Below are positions 16,854 through 26,092 of a DNA stretch of 64,000 bases, in pieces. Numbering within the stretch: position 1 is the stretch's first letter; each line of letters begins with the position of its first letter. This DNA is from Microvirga pakistanensis (lineage in GTDB: Bacteria > Pseudomonadota > Alphaproteobacteria > Rhizobiales > Beijerinckiaceae). A program made the position numbers and the translations under genes. Location of the stretch: contig NZ_SPJX01000469.1 in the NCBI RefSeq assembly GCF_004458765.1, positions 1-64,000 on the forward strand. Reading direction: 5' to 3'. The notes under the pieces were generated by a model. It did no database searches. It worked only from the letters and a program-made list of their open reading frames with translations, and was not told the origin of the DNA.

Positions 16854-18764
16854 TTACTGCTGGTTCTGTCCCTGCAGCAATGGGGTGATGCGGCGCAGGG
16901 TGACGCGGCGGTTCTCCGCCTCAGGACCCTGCGAGTTCACCTTCAGATATTGCTCACCGTAGCCCTGCGTGGTCAGGTTCTCGGCGGGGATCTGGAACTG
17001 CTGCGTCAGGATTGTCGCCACAGTTTCCGCGCGACGGTCGGAGAGGGTCAGGTTGTCCTCGTCCGCACCGACCGCATCGGTATGGCCCTCCACCAGGAAG
17101 ATCTCGTTCGGGCTCCTGGAGATCGCCTGCCGCAGACCCTCCGCGATAACCCGAAGGGCATCGATCTGATCCGGCGGCAGTTCCCAAGAGCCGAACTCGA
17201 AGTTGATGGTGTCCAGATCCACCCGGCGCATGCGCTCACGTAGCGGCTGGCTGCGACGAATTTCGTCGAGGGTGTAGGAGCGCTCCACGCGTTCTACGGG
17301 AGGAGCCGTGAAGGCTTCGACGATATCGGCTTCCGAGGCGCGCTCCGTCTCGACGATGTACTGTTCCCGCGGGATGCGGACCACCGGTGGCGGCAGCCGC
17401 AGGACTTCCTCCTCCACGTAGCCGTAGCCGGGGCGGGATCCGATGCCGCTGCGGCGGTTTTCGATGAGGACGACCTCGCGACCTGCGGGCTCGCGGCGGA
17501 CGCGACGGATCAGGTTGCCGTATTCGTCGCGGACAGACACGATTTCCGAGCCGTCGGGCCGGCGAACGATCGTCACTTCCTCATTCCCGGCCCTGCGCTC
17601 GACGCGCACCTCGTCGGAGCCGTAGATGCGGCGGAAGCGCTCCGACTCGTCGTGACGGATGATCACGGTGTTGCCTTCGCGGATGATCGTGCGGTTGCCG
17701 GGCTCCTCGATGATGACCCGGTCGCCCTCCCGGCGCTCGCGCCGCTGGCTGCGCAGGTCCTCGATCCGCACACGCGACGCATCGAGCGGCCGGGCATCGC
17801 GAGGAGCGGCCTGCTGCGGCGCAGCGGGTGCGGTCGGTTGTGCGCGAGGTGCGGGCGCGGTCTGCGCTGGAGCGTCCGGAGCGGTCCGCGTGGCCGGGGC
17901 GGTAGGCGCAGTGCGCGGGTCCCGGGCGGAGGGATCGGTCTGTGTCCGGTCGCGGTCCTGACCCCGTCTCTGATCGCGTTCCTGCTGCCTGTCGGCGGGA
18001 CTTGGCACGGATGGGGTCGATCGGGGCTGTCCTGGAGCTGGAGCGGTGGACGGACGTGCCGGGGTGTCCGGTGAGGGACGAGTGGGAGTCTCGGTGGATG
18101 GCCGCGTCGGAGAATCCGGGGCCGAACGGGCGGGGGCCTCCCCAGACGGGCGTGCAGGTGTGTCCGGGGCTTGCTGACGCGGACGGTCCCCCTGCTGCCG
18201 GTCACGCTGCTGGTCACCTCCCTGCTGCCGGTCACGCTGCTGGTCACCTCCCTGCTGCCGGTCACGCTGCTGGTCACGCTCCTGGGTCGTGGGACGGGCG
18301 GGGCGAGCGGGGGTCTCGTCCTGGGGACGCGCCCGCTCCGCGGGAGCCTGGCTCGGCCGGGTCGGTGCGGCACGCTCGGCCGGCTGACGTGGCTCCTGAG
18401 TTCTCGGCTCCTGCGTCCGCTGCTCCTGGCGCGGGCGCGGAGCCGTCGGAGCATCGCTGTCGGGGCTGGCGGCACTCGGCCTACGGGGCTGATCCGGGCT
18501 GTCCGCGCCGGCGCCGCCACCGCGCTGGGGACGCTGCGGGCCTCCGTCTTCTGCTCCGGGGCGTCCCTGCCGGCGCTGTTGACCTGGAGCGCCGTCCTCG
18601 TCCTGGCCTCCGGGTCGCGGCCGGACCCTTGGGGGCTGGTCCCCGGTATCCGCCTGGGCCACGGTGATGGCGGCAGAGGTCTGTGGCTGGAGGGCCGAGG
18701 CGTTCGCCGACAGCATCATCAGCGGAATGGCAGTGCTCGCAAGGAGCAGGTTCGCAAACTTCAT
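16854..18764 (-). CDS. OmpA-family protein with long Pro/Arg/Gln-rich region
   Basis: The 636-aa protein starts with a signal peptide (MKFANLLLASTAIPLMMLS, cleavage after ASA). About 300 residues of low-complexity Pro, Arg, Gln, Asp and Ala follow, including three 10-residue repeats. A charged middle section rich in RRE/VIIR segments comes next, and a C-terminal OmpA peptidoglycan-binding domain has VEGHTDAVG and LSDRRAETV. This suggests a cell-wall-anchored outer-membrane or periplasmic protein. I start at the ATG of 18764; 15 further upstream codons are not signal-like. The exact role is unknown. It is divergent from recO. Confidence 0.85.
   Translation of the reverse strand: MKFANLLLASTAIPLMMLSANASALQPQTSAAITVAQADTGDQPPRVRPRPGGQDEDGAPGQQRRQGRPGAEDGGPQRPQRGGGAGADSPDQPRRPSAASPDSDAPTAPRPRQEQRTQEPRTQEPRQPAERAAPTRPSQAPAERARPQDETPARPARPTTQERDQQRDRQQGGDQQRDRQQGGDQQRDRQQGDRPRQQAPDTPARPSGEAPARSAPDSPTRPSTETPTRPSPDTPARPSTAPAPGQPRSTPSVPSPADRQQERDQRRGQDRDRTQTDPSARDPRTAPTAPATRTAPDAPAQTAPAPRAQPTAPAAPQQAAPRDARPLDASRVRIEDLRSQRRERREGDRVIIEEPGNRTIIREGNTVIIRHDESERFRRIYGSDEVRVERRAGNEEVTIVRRPDGSEIVSVRDEYGNLIRRVRREPAGREVVLIENRRSGIGSRPGYGYVEEEVLRLPPPVVRIPREQYIVETERASEADIVEAFTAPPVERVERSYTLDEIRRSQPLRERMRRVDLDTINFEFGSWELPPDQIDALRVIAEGLRQAISRSPNEIFLVEGHTDAVGADEDNLTLSDRRAETVATILTQQFQIPAENLTTQGYGEQYLKVNSQGPEAENRRVTLRRITPLLQGQNQQ
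18191..18280 (-). repeat. Three tandem 30-bp repeats within the OmpA-family gene
   Basis: Units at 18191-18220, 18221-18250 and 18251-18280 are identical except for the last three bases of the third. They are in frame and encode DQQRDRQQGG three times. Perfect identity at DNA level suggests recent expansion by slippage, so copy number may vary between strains. Confidence 0.9.
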
Positions 18765-18961
18765 GATCTTCAATTCACATCTGGAGAAACCGATGTTCGA
18801 GAATGCCAAGCTGTCCGTTTTGTTCCCGGTCGGGCTCTTTAGAGTCTTGAAAGCTATCTTAACGTTTTTCTCCGATGCTCTTGGAAAACATGGCGAAAAG
18901 CTCTCCCGATGCCTATATCGGAGCTTCAGCCGGCTGGGCTCAGGGAAAGCACCCGCAACCG

Positions 18962-19693
18962 ATGCAATGGACCGATGAAGGCGTCGTTCTCGGCGTCCGC
19001 AAACATGGCGAGACGGGCGTCATCCTCGAGCTGATGACGCGCGATCACGGCCGCCATTCGGGCCTCGTCCACGGCGGCCGCTCGAAGAGCCTGCAACCTG
19101 TCCTCCAGCCTGGGAATACGGTTCAGGCGACCTGGCGGGCGCGTCTCGACGAGCACCTGGGAACCTTTCAGGTGGAAGGCCTCAAGCTGCGCGCTTCGCG
19201 CCTCATGGATTCATCCATGGCGCTCTACGGCCTTGCCACCCTGGCGCACCTCCTGCGCTACGTTCCCGAGCGGGACCCACACTTTGCCCTTTACGAAACC
19301 CTGACCGTGCTGGTGGATCACCTGGACGATCCGGACCTCGCGCCCGCGCTCTTCGTACGATTTGAGCTCGCGATGCTGGCGGAGCTCGGATTCGGGCTGG
19401 ACCTAACCTCCTGCGCAGCCACCGGCAGCGAGCGGGATCTCGTCTATGTCTCCCCCAGGAGCGGGCGTGCCGTCAGCGCGGCGGCAGGGGAGCCCTACAA
19501 GGACAGGCTCCTGACGCTTCCAGGCTTTCTGATCGGCCAGACCAGGGCGAACCGGCCCAACGAGAGCGAAATCAGGGCCGGATTTGCACTGACGGACTTC
19601 TTCCTGCATCAGAACGTATTCGCGCCGCAGGGCCAGCGAGCTCCGGAGGAGCGTGCGCGTTTCGTCGCACTTGCGACAGCTGGGGACGGGTGA
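18962..19693 (+). CDS. recO: DNA repair protein RecO
   Basis: RecO anneals single strands and with RecR loads RecA at gaps. The 243-aa protein has the N-terminal OB fold, beginning MQWTDEGVVLGVRKHGETG, then a helical domain. I chose the ATG at 18962 since family similarity starts exactly there; the open frame runs 29 codons further upstream without similarity. It lies 67 bp before parC on the same strand, and separately from era, which is its usual neighbour in many bacteria. Confidence 0.93.
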   Translation: MQWTDEGVVLGVRKHGETGVILELMTRDHGRHSGLVHGGRSKSLQPVLQPGNTVQATWRARLDEHLGTFQVEGLKLRASRLMDSSMALYGLATLAHLLRYVPERDPHFALYETLTVLVDHLDDPDLAPALFVRFELAMLAELGFGLDLTSCAATGSERDLVYVSPRSGRAVSAAAGEPYKDRLLTLPGFLIGQTRANRPNESEIRAGFALTDFFLHQNVFAPQGQRAPEERARFVALATAGDG

Positions 19694-19760
19694 GGTTTGT
19701 TTCTGTTATGTTCTCTTTTTGGGTGATAGAGAAGCGATTCGCAGTTGAGGAATTCAAGTA

Positions 19761-22007
19761 ATGGGTAAGCCGGTCAATCCACCCTCTGGCGGCGAGATCG
19801 AGAACATCAATCTCAAGGACGCCTTGGAAGAGCGCTATCTGGCCTATGCGCTCTCCACCATCATGCACCGGGCGCTGCCGGACGCGCGGGACGGGTTGAA
19901 GCCCGTCCACCGCCGCATCCTGCACGCCATGCGGCTTCTGAAGCTCGACCCCAAATCCGCGCCGAAGAAGTGCGCCCGCATCGTCGGCGACGTGATGGGT
20001 CAGTACCACCCGCACGGCGACCAGTCGATCTATGACGCACTCGTCCGCATGGCGCAGGATTTCGCCCAGCGCTACCCGCTGGCCGACGGGCAGGGCAATT
20101 TCGGCAATATCGACGGCGACGGCGCCGCGGCCATGCGCTACACCGAGGCCAAGCTGACGGAGGTCGCGCGCCTTCTGCTGGATGGAATCGACGAGGATGC
20201 CGTCGACTTCCGGGAGACATACGACCAGGCCAACGAGGAGCCGGTGGTGCTGCCCGCCGCCTTCCCGAACCTGCTCGCCAACGGCTCCCAGGGCATCGCG
20301 GTCGGCATGGCCACCTCCATTCCGCCGCACAACGCTGCGGAACTGTGCGATGCGGCGCTGCATCTCATCGCGAAGCCGAACGCCTCGACCGAGCAGCTGA
20401 TGCAGTTCGTACAGGGGCCGGACCTTCCGACCGGCGGCATCATCGTCGACACGCCGGCATCCATGGCCGAGACCTACAGCACCGGCCGCGGCTCGTTCCG
20501 CGTGCGGGCCCGGTGGCGCAAGGAGGATCTCGGGCGCGGCAACTGGCAGATCGTCGTCACCGAGATTCCCTATGCGGTGCCGAAGTCGCGCCTGATCGAG
20601 AAAATTGCCGAGCTGCTGCAGGACAAGAAGCTGCCGCTCCTGGCCGATGTTCGCGACGAATCGGCCGAGGACATCCGCGTGGTGCTGGAGCCGCGCGCGA
20701 AGACGGTCGATCCAATCATTCTCATGGAGTCGCTGTTCAAGCTCACCGAGCTCGAGAGCCGCATTCCCATGAACGTGAACGTTCTGGCCGGCGGCAAGGT
20801 GCCGAAGGTGCTGAGCCTGGGCGAGTGCCTGCGGGAATGGCTAGACCATCGCCGCGAGGTGCTGATCCGCCGCTCGACCTTCCGCCTGTCCGCCATCGAC
20901 AGGCGACTGGAGATCCTCGGCGGCCTTCTCATCGTGTATCTCGACCTCGACCGGGTGATCAAAATCATCCGCGAGGAGGATGAGCCGAAGGCGGAGCTGA
21001 TGCGCGTCTTCAAGCTCACCGAGGTTCAGGCGAACGCCATCCTGGACACCCGCCTGCGCTCCCTTCGCAAGCTCGAGGAGATGGAGCTCAAGCGCGAGCA
21101 GAAGAACCTGCAGGACGAAAAAGCCCAGATCGAGGAGCTGCTCGGCTCCGAGAAGGTGCAGTGGAAGACCGTTGCGGCCGAGATCAAGGAGGTCCGCAAG
21201 ACCTTCGGTCCCGACACCGAATTGGGCCGCCGCCGCACCACCTTCGATCAGGCGCCGGACACCTCCGACATCGACTTCGCGGAGGCGATGGTCGAGCGCG
21301 AGCCGATCACGGTCATCGTCTCCGAAAAGGGCTGGGTCCGCGCCATGAAGGGGCACCAGGAGGATCTCTCCTCGCTGCAGTTCAGGGGCGACGACAAGCT
21401 CAAGACCGCCTTCTTCGCCGAGACCACGTCCAAGATCATCGTGGTGGCGAACAACGGGCGCTTCTTCACGCTCGACGCTTCGAAGCTGCCCGGCGGGCGC
21501 GGCTTCGGCGATCCGATCCGCCTCATGGTCGACTTGGAAGAGGGCGCGGACTTCATCGCCGCCTTCCCGTACAAGGCAGGCTCGAAGCTGCTCGTGGTCG
21601 GATCGGACGGACGCGGCTTTATCGTGCCGGCCGACGACGTCACGGCGAACACCCGCAAGGGCAAGCAGATCCTCAACCTCGATGCGCCCGCCGCCATGGT
21701 GGTCTGCACCGAGGCCGAAGGGGACCACGTCGCGATCATCGGCGAGAACCGCAAGCTCCTGGTCTTCCCGGTCAAGCAGGTGCCCGAGATGACCCGGGGC
21801 AAGGGCGTGCGCCTCCAACGCTACAAGGACGGAGGCGTCTCCGACGCCAAGGTCTTCACCCTGAAGGACGGCCTCACCTGGAAGGACACGTCCGGCCGCA
21901 CCTGGACGGTCGCGAAGGAAGATCTGCGGGACTGGATGGGCGACCGCACCGAAGCCGGCCGACTGCCGCCGAAGGGCTTCCCGAAGTCGAACAAATTCGG
22001 GGAGTGA
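19761..22007 (+). CDS. parC: DNA topoisomerase IV subunit A
   Basis: ParC with ParE decatenates daughter chromosomes. The 748-aa protein opens with a family-typical region ([18 protein letters not shown]), has the quinolone-region segment [13 protein letters not shown], and the catalytic Tyr at about residue 127 in [10 protein letters not shown]. The C-terminal beta-pinwheel part is shorter than in GyrA and lacks an obvious GyrA box, which separates it from gyrase. ATG at 19761. The stop is followed after two bases by the GST start. parE is not in the window. Confidence 0.94.
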   Translation: MGKPVNPPSGGEIENINLKDALEERYLAYALSTIMHRALPDARDGLKPVHRRILHAMRLLKLDPKSAPKKCARIVGDVMGQYHPHGDQSIYDALVRMAQDFAQRYPLADGQGNFGNIDGDGAAAMRYTEAKLTEVARLLLDGIDEDAVDFRETYDQANEEPVVLPAAFPNLLANGSQGIAVGMATSIPPHNAAELCDAALHLIAKPNASTEQLMQFVQGPDLPTGGIIVDTPASMAETYSTGRGSFRVRARWRKEDLGRGNWQIVVTEIPYAVPKSRLIEKIAELLQDKKLPLLADVRDESAEDIRVVLEPRAKTVDPIILMESLFKLTELESRIPMNVNVLAGGKVPKVLSLGECLREWLDHRREVLIRRSTFRLSAIDRRLEILGGLLIVYLDLDRVIKIIREEDEPKAELMRVFKLTEVQANAILDTRLRSLRKLEEMELKREQKNLQDEKAQIEELLGSEKVQWKTVAAEIKEVRKTFGPDTELGRRRTTFDQAPDTSDIDFAEAMVEREPITVIVSEKGWVRAMKGHQEDLSSLQFRGDDKLKTAFFAETTSKIIVVANNGRFFTLDASKLPGGRGFGDPIRLMVDLEEGADFIAAFPYKAGSKLLVVGSDGRGFIVPADDVTANTRKGKQILNLDAPAAMVVCTEAEGDHVAIIGENRKLLVFPVKQVPEMTRGKGVRLQRYKDGGVSDAKVFTLKDGLTWKDTSGRTWTVAKEDLRDWMGDRTEAGRLPPKGFPKSNKFGE

Positions 22008-22009
22008 CG

Positions 22010-22621
22010 ATGCCGAGACTCGTGCTCTATGGGAACAGAGAGTCAGGATATTCTTACAAGGTGAAACTGGCTCTCACGCTTCTCGGGCTCGAGCACGAGT
22101 ACCGGCCTGTCGACCTGACGATCGCGCGCAATCATAGGCCTCCCGAATTTCGGGAGGTCAGTCGTTATGGCGAGGTTCCGGTTCTCGTCACGGACGGCGA
22201 GGCGCTCGTTCAGTCGAACGCCATTCTCATGCACCTGGCGCGAACCACGGGCCAACTACGCGGCGAGTGCGATCCCGATCGTACGGTCGAGTGGCTGTTC
22301 TGGGAGGCGAACCGGATCACCTTCTCCATCTCCAATCTGCGCTTCGCCCGATATTTCACGAACGATACGTCGCCCGATGTGATTGCCTGGCTGGAATCCC
22401 GCGCCCGCGCCGACCTCGACCGGCTCGACGAGGAATTCCGGACCAAGGACGCATTCCTGCTCGGCTCGACGATCTCCGTCGCGGATATCGCATGCTGCAG
22501 CTATCTCTTCTGGCCTGAGCAGACCGGGATCGACTACAGCGCATGGAGGAATGTGAGGGCGTGGCTCGACCGCATCCGTGCCGTTCCGGGCTGGGCGCCC
22601 CCTTATGGGCTCCTCGGTTGA
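22010..22621 (+). CDS. Glutathione S-transferase family protein
   Basis: A 203-aa GST-fold protein. The N-terminal thioredoxin-like domain has YGNRESGYSYKVKLAL, then the cis-Pro region GEVPVL and the glutathione-site SNAIL (about residues 65-70). An all-helical C-terminal domain follows, with the N-capping motif ISVADIACC. The substrate is unknown. It begins two bases after the parC stop, so it is probably co-transcribed. Confidence 0.88.
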   Translation: MPRLVLYGNRESGYSYKVKLALTLLGLEHEYRPVDLTIARNHRPPEFREVSRYGEVPVLVTDGEALVQSNAILMHLARTTGQLRGECDPDRTVEWLFWEANRITFSISNLRFARYFTNDTSPDVIAWLESRARADLDRLDEEFRTKDAFLLGSTISVADIACCSYLFWPEQTGIDYSAWRNVRAWLDRIRAVPGWAPPYGLLG

Positions 22622-22702
22622 GTGAGGATCGCGGTCGCCCTCGGCGGCACAAATTGCAATTGCCGGGATGCCCCTTGCGAGCCGGGCTTCCGCCTTCCGC
22701 AG

Positions 22703-23383
22703 TCAGCTCTGATCCGCCGTTCCGCCGGTTGTCTCCGTCGGGTTCTGCATGTCGGCAGGCACCGGACCGCGTTCGCCTGCGCCCCGTTCGAGGCGAGCCG
22801 CGATCTCCGCCACGTGCCGGCCCTGGAAGCGTGCGCCGCCCAGTTCGTTCTCGCTCGGCTGGCGCGAACCGTCGCCGCCCGCGAGCGTCGTCGCACCATA
22901 GGGCGTGCCGCCGGAGATCTCGTCCATCTTCGTCTGTCCGGGATAGGAATAGGGCAGGCCCACGATGATCATGCCGTGATGGAGCAGGGTGGTATGGAAG
23001 GACGTGATGGTCGTTTCCTGGCCGCCATGCTGGGTCGCCGTGGAGGCGAACACGCTACCCACTTTGCCGACCAGCGCCCCCTTCACCCATAGGCCACCGG
23101 TCTGATCCAGGAAGTTGCGCATCTGCGCCGCCATGTTGCCGTAGCGGGTGGGGGTTCCGAAGATGATCGCGTCGTAATCCGCGAGCTCGTTGGGATTGGC
23201 GATCGGCGCGTCCTGGTCGATCTTCATGCCGGACTTGCGGGCAATCTCCTCCGGGACGAGTTCGGGAACGCGCTTGATCGTCACCTCGGTGCCGGGAACC
23301 GAGCGTGCACCCTCCGCGATGGCCCGGGCCATGGTCTCGATATGCCCGTAGGACGAGTAGTAGAGAACGAGAATTTTGGCCAT
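22703..23383 (-). CDS. wrbA: NAD(P)H:quinone oxidoreductase, WrbA type
   Basis: WrbA is an FMN flavoprotein that reduces quinones by two electrons and protects against redox stress. The flavodoxin-like start [17 protein letters not shown] binds the FMN phosphate, and [19 protein letters not shown] and [14 protein letters not shown] are signature segments. Core length is about 199 residues; this protein has 226 because of a Gly/Pro/Thr-rich C-terminal extension that looks disordered. It is at the 3' end of a minus-strand cluster, 91 bp after bpt. Confidence 0.93.
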   Translation of the reverse strand: MAKILVLYYSSYGHIETMARAIAEGARSVPGTEVTIKRVPELVPEEIARKSGMKIDQDAPIANPNELADYDAIIFGTPTRYGNMAAQMRNFLDQTGGLWVKGALVGKVGSVFASTATQHGGQETTITSFHTTLLHHGMIIVGLPYSYPGQTKMDEISGGTPYGATTLAGGDGSRQPSENELGGARFQGRHVAEIAARLERGAGERGPVPADMQNPTETTGGTADQS

Positions 23384-23474
23384 CGCACCGTCCGTTGCCT
23401 TGAAAGATCACGCAACGAACGAGCGGCTGCCGACCGTTGTTCCGGCTCAGGAAGGAAACACTCGGCCGAATCTT

Positions 23475-24221
23475 TCATCCCACCCGAACCCAGCCATGGC
23501 CGCCCAGACGCTCCTGGGGTGTGAAGCGGGCCTTGTAGCCCATCTTCTTCGAGCCCTCGACCCAGTAGCCTAGATAGAGATAGGGCAGCCCCATCGCCTT
23601 CGCGCGACGGATGTGATCAAGGATCATGAAGGTGCCGAGGCTTCGGTCCTGGCGTTCCGGATCGTAGAAGGAATAGACCATCGACAGGCCGTCGCTCATG
23701 ACGTCCGTGAGAGCGACGGCGACGAGGGCGCCTTCGCCCCTGCCGGTGATGCCGCTGTCGATCCCGCGACGGCGGTATTCGATGAGCAGCGTGTCAACGT
23801 GGCTGTCTTCGACCATCATGGAGTAGTCGAGCACAGTCATGTCCGCCATGCCGCCATCGGCATGGCGCGCGTCGACGTAGCGGCGGAACAGGGAGTACTG
23901 TTCCGAACTCGGTTTGTTGGGAATCTCGTTGCCGATGAGATCGGCGTTGGTCTTGAGAACGCGCTTCAGATTTCCCGACGCCGCGAACTCGTCGACGAGG
24001 ACGCGAACCGACACGCACGCCCTGCACGTGTCGCAGGCGGGGCGATAGGCGATCGTCTGCGAGCGGCGGAAGCCACCCTGCGTGAGGATCTCGTTGAGCT
24101 CGCGCCCACGCCGTCCGACGATGTGCGTGAAGACTTTCCGTTCTTCCTTGCCCGGCAGGTACGGGCAGGCAGAGGGAGAGGTGAGATAGAACTGCGGTGT
24201 GTCGCGGGAGTGACTCGTCAA
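23475..24221 (-). CDS. bpt: Aspartate/glutamate leucyltransferase (Bpt)
   Basis: Bpt transfers leucine from Leu-tRNA to proteins with N-terminal Asp or Glu, marking them for ClpAP under the N-end rule. Family signatures present are [19 protein letters not shown], the cysteine pair in [12 protein letters not shown], and the C-terminal GNAT-like part with [16 protein letters not shown]. No ATG fits. I chose TTG at 24221, where similarity begins (TSHSRDTPQ); another TTG at 24257 would add 12 residues. Length is about 248 aa. Confidence 0.92.
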   Translation of the reverse strand: MTSHSRDTPQFYLTSPSACPYLPGKEERKVFTHIVGRRGRELNEILTQGGFRRSQTIAYRPACDTCRACVSVRVLVDEFAASGNLKRVLKTNADLIGNEIPNKPSSEQYSLFRRYVDARHADGGMADMTVLDYSMMVEDSHVDTLLIEYRRRGIDSGITGRGEGALVAVALTDVMSDGLSMVYSFYDPERQDRSLGTFMILDHIRRAKAMGLPYLYLGYWVEGSKKMGYKARFTPQERLGGHGWVRVG

Positions 24222-24324
24222 GCCGGGAAGCCCTGTGGAGAAACCTTGAGCGCTCAATCAACGCTCGAAGCATAACATTGGTGCCCGCGCCGTCCAGGAA
24301 AAGAACGGATGAGTCGCAGTCTTT

Positions 24325-24810
24325 TTATTCGCTTCGGATGATCAGCATTCCCGTGAGCAGGTCGCGGATGAAGCGTCCGTCGCTGCGGACCAAACCCATG
24401 ATCACGTCGCAGGCCCAGAGCAGGAAGGTCGAGATCGCCACGTAGAAGAACAGAGCGTGGACTGCGGCTGCGAGCATCGACACCCGTCGGCCGGTCGACG
24501 GGTCGACCACGCGAAGACCCATCGTGCGCATCCCCACCGTCGCCTGGTGGGGCCCCCCGATGGTGACGGCGTTGTAGACGATGAAGATCAAGGCCGTGAG
24601 GGGTAGGGCGAAGAACAGGCCCCAGCCGAGCCCCAGGGTGATCAGTCCCAAGAAGAAGATGCCGATGGAAATCAGCACTACCCAGAGCGCGATCACGAGC
24701 AGGTCGATGAGATAGGCCCAGAACCGGCGGGCGATGACGCCCTCGGTCAGGCGGCTGTCGACCTGAAACGCACTGTAGTCGATGGTCGGCGGGTAGGGCC
24801 GGTTGACCAT
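24325..24810 (-). CDS. RDD family membrane protein
   Basis: A 161-aa RDD-domain protein. The RDD signature region is GVIARRFWAYLIDLLVIAL, with the conserved Arg and Asp in the first membrane helix, followed by two more hydrophobic stretches and GMRTMGLRVVDPSTG. Function is unknown; RDD proteins are sometimes linked to transport or ion homeostasis. It lies 10 bp after the threonine dehydratase gene on the same strand. Confidence 0.85.
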   Translation of the reverse strand: MVNRPYPPTIDYSAFQVDSRLTEGVIARRFWAYLIDLLVIALWVVLISIGIFFLGLITLGLGWGLFFALPLTALIFIVYNAVTIGGPHQATVGMRTMGLRVVDPSTGRRVSMLAAAVHALFFYVAISTFLLWACDVIMGLVRSDGRFIRDLLTGMLIIRSE

Positions 24811-24820
24811 GTCCTGATCC

Positions 24821-26062
24821 TCAATAGGCGGTCTCCGACAGGCCGCGGGAGTCGATCCGCAGCGGTGCGAGACCTTCCGCCTTCAGGGTCTCGTACACCT
24901 CCAATGTATGTTGTCTGTCGCGCGTTTCGAGAGTGATGTCGATGGAAACGCCTTTGGCGGGCACGTCGAGGAAGAGGCGGCCGTGGGAAACCTCCAGGAT
25001 GTTCGCGCCGAGCCCTCCGAGGAGGCTCGCCACGCGACCGAGGAGGCCTGGCCTGTCATGGGAGGTGATGCGGAAGGACGCGATCCGGTCGTCCCGTTCC
25101 AGCTCGCGGACCATCACCGAGGCGAGGATACGCGCGTCGATGTTGCCGCCGCACAGCACCAGCCCGACCTGCTTGCCCTCGAAGCGCCGAGGGTCAGCCA
25201 GCATGGCGGCAAGGCCCGCCGCGCCGGCCCCTTCGGCCATGGTGCGCTGCAGGGTGGCATAGGCATTGACGGCGCGCTCGATCAGCGGCTCCTCCACCAG
25301 GACGATGTCCGAAACGAGATCCCGCACGACGGGCAGCGGCAGTTGTCCGACGGTTTTGACCGCGATGCCTTCGGCCAGCGTCGCGCCGCCGATGGGGCGG
25401 TCCTCGCCCCTGATCGCGTTGGTGAAGGATGGATAGAGCGCCGCTTCCACGCCGATGATCTCGATGGACGGCTTCAGGGCCTTCGCGGCAAGGGCGATCC
25501 CTGAGATCAGGCCGCCGCCGCCGATGGGCACCACGATCTGGTCGAGATCGGGGGCGTCCGCCAGCATCTCCAGAGCGATCGTCCCTTGGCCTGCCATGAC
25601 CTTCGGGTCGTCGTAGGGGTGGACGAAGACGAGGCCCTCCGCCTCGGCGATTTCCCGCGCCTTGGACGCGGATTCGTAAAGGGTTTCGCCGAACAGCACC
25701 ACGCGAGCGCCGTAGGCGCGGGTGTTCTCCGCCTTCACCAGGGGGGCGCTCTCGGGCATGACGATCACGGCCGGGATGCCGAGGCGGCGGGCGTGGTAGG
25801 CGACCGCCTGGGCGTGGTTGCCCGCCGACATGGCGATGACGCCGCGCCGGCGCTCCTCGGGGGTGAGGCTTTCCAGCTTGTTCACGGCGCCCCGCTCCTT
25901 GAACGAGCCGGTGGGCTGCATGTTCTCGTGCTTCACGCAGACCTTGGCGCCCGTGATCTGGGACAGGCGCGGCGCGGGTACGAGCGGGGTGCGCAGAACC
26001 TGACCCTTGATGGTGCCGGCTGCAAGCTCGACGTCCTGAAGGGTAATGGCGTATTCGGCCAA
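24821..26062 (-). CDS. ilvA: Threonine ammonia-lyase with C-terminal ACT domain
   Basis: A PLP enzyme converting threonine to 2-oxobutanoate and ammonia, which feeds isoleucine synthesis. The PLP lysine is in PTGSFKERGA (about residue 55), the Asn-ring loop is SAGNHAQ, and the Gly-rich phosphate loop is PIGGGGL. The 413-aa form carries one ACT domain at about residues 335-410 (RITSHDRPGLLGRVASLLG). A single ACT rather than two IlvA regulatory domains makes a TdcB/YgeX-like or CTN-type annotation also possible. Immediately downstream is the RDD gene, upstream a permease. Confidence 0.88.
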   Translation of the reverse strand: MAEYAITLQDVELAAGTIKGQVLRTPLVPAPRLSQITGAKVCVKHENMQPTGSFKERGAVNKLESLTPEERRRGVIAMSAGNHAQAVAYHARRLGIPAVIVMPESAPLVKAENTRAYGARVVLFGETLYESASKAREIAEAEGLVFVHPYDDPKVMAGQGTIALEMLADAPDLDQIVVPIGGGGLISGIALAAKALKPSIEIIGVEAALYPSFTNAIRGEDRPIGGATLAEGIAVKTVGQLPLPVVRDLVSDIVLVEEPLIERAVNAYATLQRTMAEGAGAAGLAAMLADPRRFEGKQVGLVLCGGNIDARILASVMVRELERDDRIASFRITSHDRPGLLGRVASLLGGLGANILEVSHGRLFLDVPAKGVSIDITLETRDRQHTLEVYETLKAEGLAPLRIDSRGLSETAY

Positions 26063-26092
26063 GGCTTCCTCCGGCTTTCTTGTCGTATAGCC

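Noticed and set aside
18191-18280. Possible CRISPR array
   Set aside because: The 30-bp units are directly adjacent with no spacers and lie in frame inside a coding gene.
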